Below are positions 6,362-7,017 of a DNA stretch of 7,017 nt, in pieces. Source of the DNA: Parachlamydiaceae bacterium (GTDB lineage Bacteria; Chlamydiota; Chlamydiia; Chlamydiales; Parachlamydiaceae). The position numbers and the translations under genes are program-made. Location of the stretch: the NCBI GenBank assembly GCA_013817115.1, contig JACDDG010000123.1, positions 1-7,017 of the forward strand, read 5' to 3'. Position 1 is the first letter of the stretch, and each line of letters begins with the position of its first letter. The notes under the pieces were generated by a model. It was given only the letters and a program-made list of their open reading frames with translations. It ran no database searches and was not told the origin of the DNA.

Positions 6362-6472
6362 CCAGTTTTGGTTTTGGCAAAGAGAAAGCTCCTACGATTA
6401 AGCGATCAAAAACGGCTATATTGGTTCGTTTTTGATCGCTTAATCCGGGGCCTTTCTCAAGTTCAAAATTGG
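6362..6472. repeat. 111-base imperfect palindrome (second MITE-like or hairpin element)
   Basis: ATTAAGCGATCAAAAACG (6397-6414) and CGTTTTTGATCGCTTAAT (6427-6444) are perfect 18-bp inverted repeats around a 12-base loop. The symmetry continues outward with small offsets: GAGAAAG (6382-6388) with CTTTCTC (6452-6458), and CCAGTTTTG (6362-6370) with CAAAATTGG (6464-6472), 8 of 9 matched. Its sequence is unrelated to the palindrome at 1325-1470. It lies just upstream of the AtuA-gene promoter and holds no ORF. It may be a miniature inverted-repeat element or a strong hairpin blocking read-through. The pairing is certain; the role is inferred. Confidence 0.7.
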
Positions 6473-6482
6473 TATATATTCA

Positions 6483-6511
6483 TTGCGAAACTTAGAGGGT
6501 TTATCTAAAAT
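6483..6511 (+). promoter_or_regulatory. Candidate sigma70-type promoter for the AtuA-family gene
   Basis: TTGCGA (6483-6488, 4 of 6) is separated by 17 bases from TAAAAT (6506-6511, 5 of 6). It lies between the 6362-6472 palindrome and the gene and would give a leader of about 55 bases. The gene is therefore probably transcribed from here rather than by read-through. Confidence 0.45.
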
Positions 6512-6571
6512 CCAAAATAGAATTAAAGCTGTCTTGGCAGATTAAAAAACAAAAGTTCACCCGAGGCGGAA

Positions 6572-7017
6572 ATGACTCAAGAAATAAAACCACTTGTACG
6601 GATAGGCAATGCGCAAGGATTTTGGGGTGACCGATTGTCTGCTTCGGCTACTTTGCTACAACAACAACCTGATCTCGACTACATAACTCTCGATTACTTA
6701 GCCGAAGTATCGCTTTCGATTATGGCTATTCAGCGAGAAAAAAATCCCAGCGAAGGCTACGGTAAAGATTTCATTGAAACAATTCGTTCACTGATCCCAT
6801 TTTGGCTCCAGGGGAGTCGCGTCAAAATCGTCACCAACGCTGGAGGGCTCAACCCCTTGGCCTGTGCTAGGGCATGTAGAGAATTGCTAAATTTAAGTGG
6901 CTGTGGAGATCTTAAAATAGGTGTAGTTGACGGAGATGATGTGCTTTCAATGCTTAAAGAAAACGGGCAAAGCCATTTTTTTAAGAATCTGGACTCTCAC
7001 GAGCCTGTCGAAAGCGT
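6572..7017 (+). CDS. AtuA-like protein (DUF1446 family), N-terminal part, runs off the window
   Basis: 148 codons are open from the ATG to the window edge with no stop. The start is supported by GAGG (6563-6566) 5 bases upstream and by the family N-terminus beginning a few residues later. Motifs typical of the acyclic terpene utilisation AtuA / DUF1446 family are RIGNAQGFWGDRLSA (residues 10-24), DYITLDYLAEVSLSIMAIQR (36-55), GYGKDF and KIVTNAGGLNPLACA. Pseudomonas AtuA belongs to the citronellol/geraniol catabolic cluster, but its exact reaction is unclear and many homologues occur in species that do not use terpenes, often near acyl-CoA carboxylase genes. The base composition is higher in G+C than the effector genes (30 of 60 at 6601-6660). 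Family assignment is firm; the pathway here is unknown because the downstream genes are not visible. Confidence 0.9.
   Translation, partial: MTQEIKPLVRIGNAQGFWGDRLSASATLLQQQPDLDYITLDYLAEVSLSIMAIQREKNPSEGYGKDFIETIRSLIPFWLQGSRVKIVTNAGGLNPLACARACRELLNLSGCGDLKIGVVDGDDVLSMLKENGQSHFFKNLDSHEPVES

Larger units (their letters stand above)
6093..6571. other. 479-base intergenic region with candidate small ORF, palindrome and promoter
   Basis: This stretch separates the starts of the Met-rich gene (-) and the AtuA-like gene (+). It contains a possible Cys-rich mini-ORF on the minus strand (6153-6255), a 111-base imperfect palindrome (6362-6472) and a good plus-strand promoter (6483-6511). A short hairpin with one G-T pair is also visible (GGCTTCC 6311-6317 with GGGAGCC 6329-6335). 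No tRNA, rRNA or IS gene is recognisable, and I found no convincing promoter for the Met-rich gene. Confidence 0.6.

Overview
The window looks like a piece of the chromosome of an obligate or facultative intracellular bacterium of amoebae or other eukaryotic cells. The main evidence is two divergent genes with eukaryotic-type domains, a phosphatidylinositol-kinase-like protein and an F-box/TPR-like protein. They sit between ordinary bacterial genes, a bo3-type quinol oxidase subunit and an AtuA-family protein. F-box proteins with repeat-rich C-termini are typical of environmental Chlamydiae (Parachlamydiaceae). PI-kinase and F-box effectors are also known in Legionellales. I lean towards a Parachlamydiaceae-like chlamydia, but the sequence alone does not settle this.

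Layout. Positions 2-1318 (+) are the last two thirds of cyoB, whose stop is followed at once by a 146-base imperfect palindrome (1325-1470). No cyoC follows, which is unusual for a cyo operon. A kinase-like gene (3019-1508, -) converges on cyoB. A 332-base AT-rich gap (3020-3351) separates it from the divergent F-box/TPR-like gene (3352-5481, +). That gap holds a good promoter for the F-box gene, a leader hairpin and a 12-bp palindrome over its ribosome binding site. Next is a small secreted Met-rich protein (6092-5685, -) with three 36-bp tandem repeats and its own hairpin terminator. The 479-base gap 6093-6571 holds a possible frameshifted Cys-rich mini-ORF (-), a second, unrelated palindrome (6362-6472) and a good promoter. 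The window ends inside an AtuA/DUF1446-family gene (from 6572, +).

How the parts fit. The two eukaryotic-like genes are probably secreted effectors: one may phosphorylate host phosphoinositides or proteins, the other may recruit substrates to a host SCF ubiquitin ligase. They are visibly more AT-rich than cyoB and the AtuA-like gene. Together with the Met-rich gene they lie between the two palindromic elements, so this looks like an accessory block between housekeeping genes. No complete multi-gene system of a new kind is demonstrable. The most interesting items are the kinase-like effector, the two large palindromes and the Met-rich/Cys-rich pair of small proteins.
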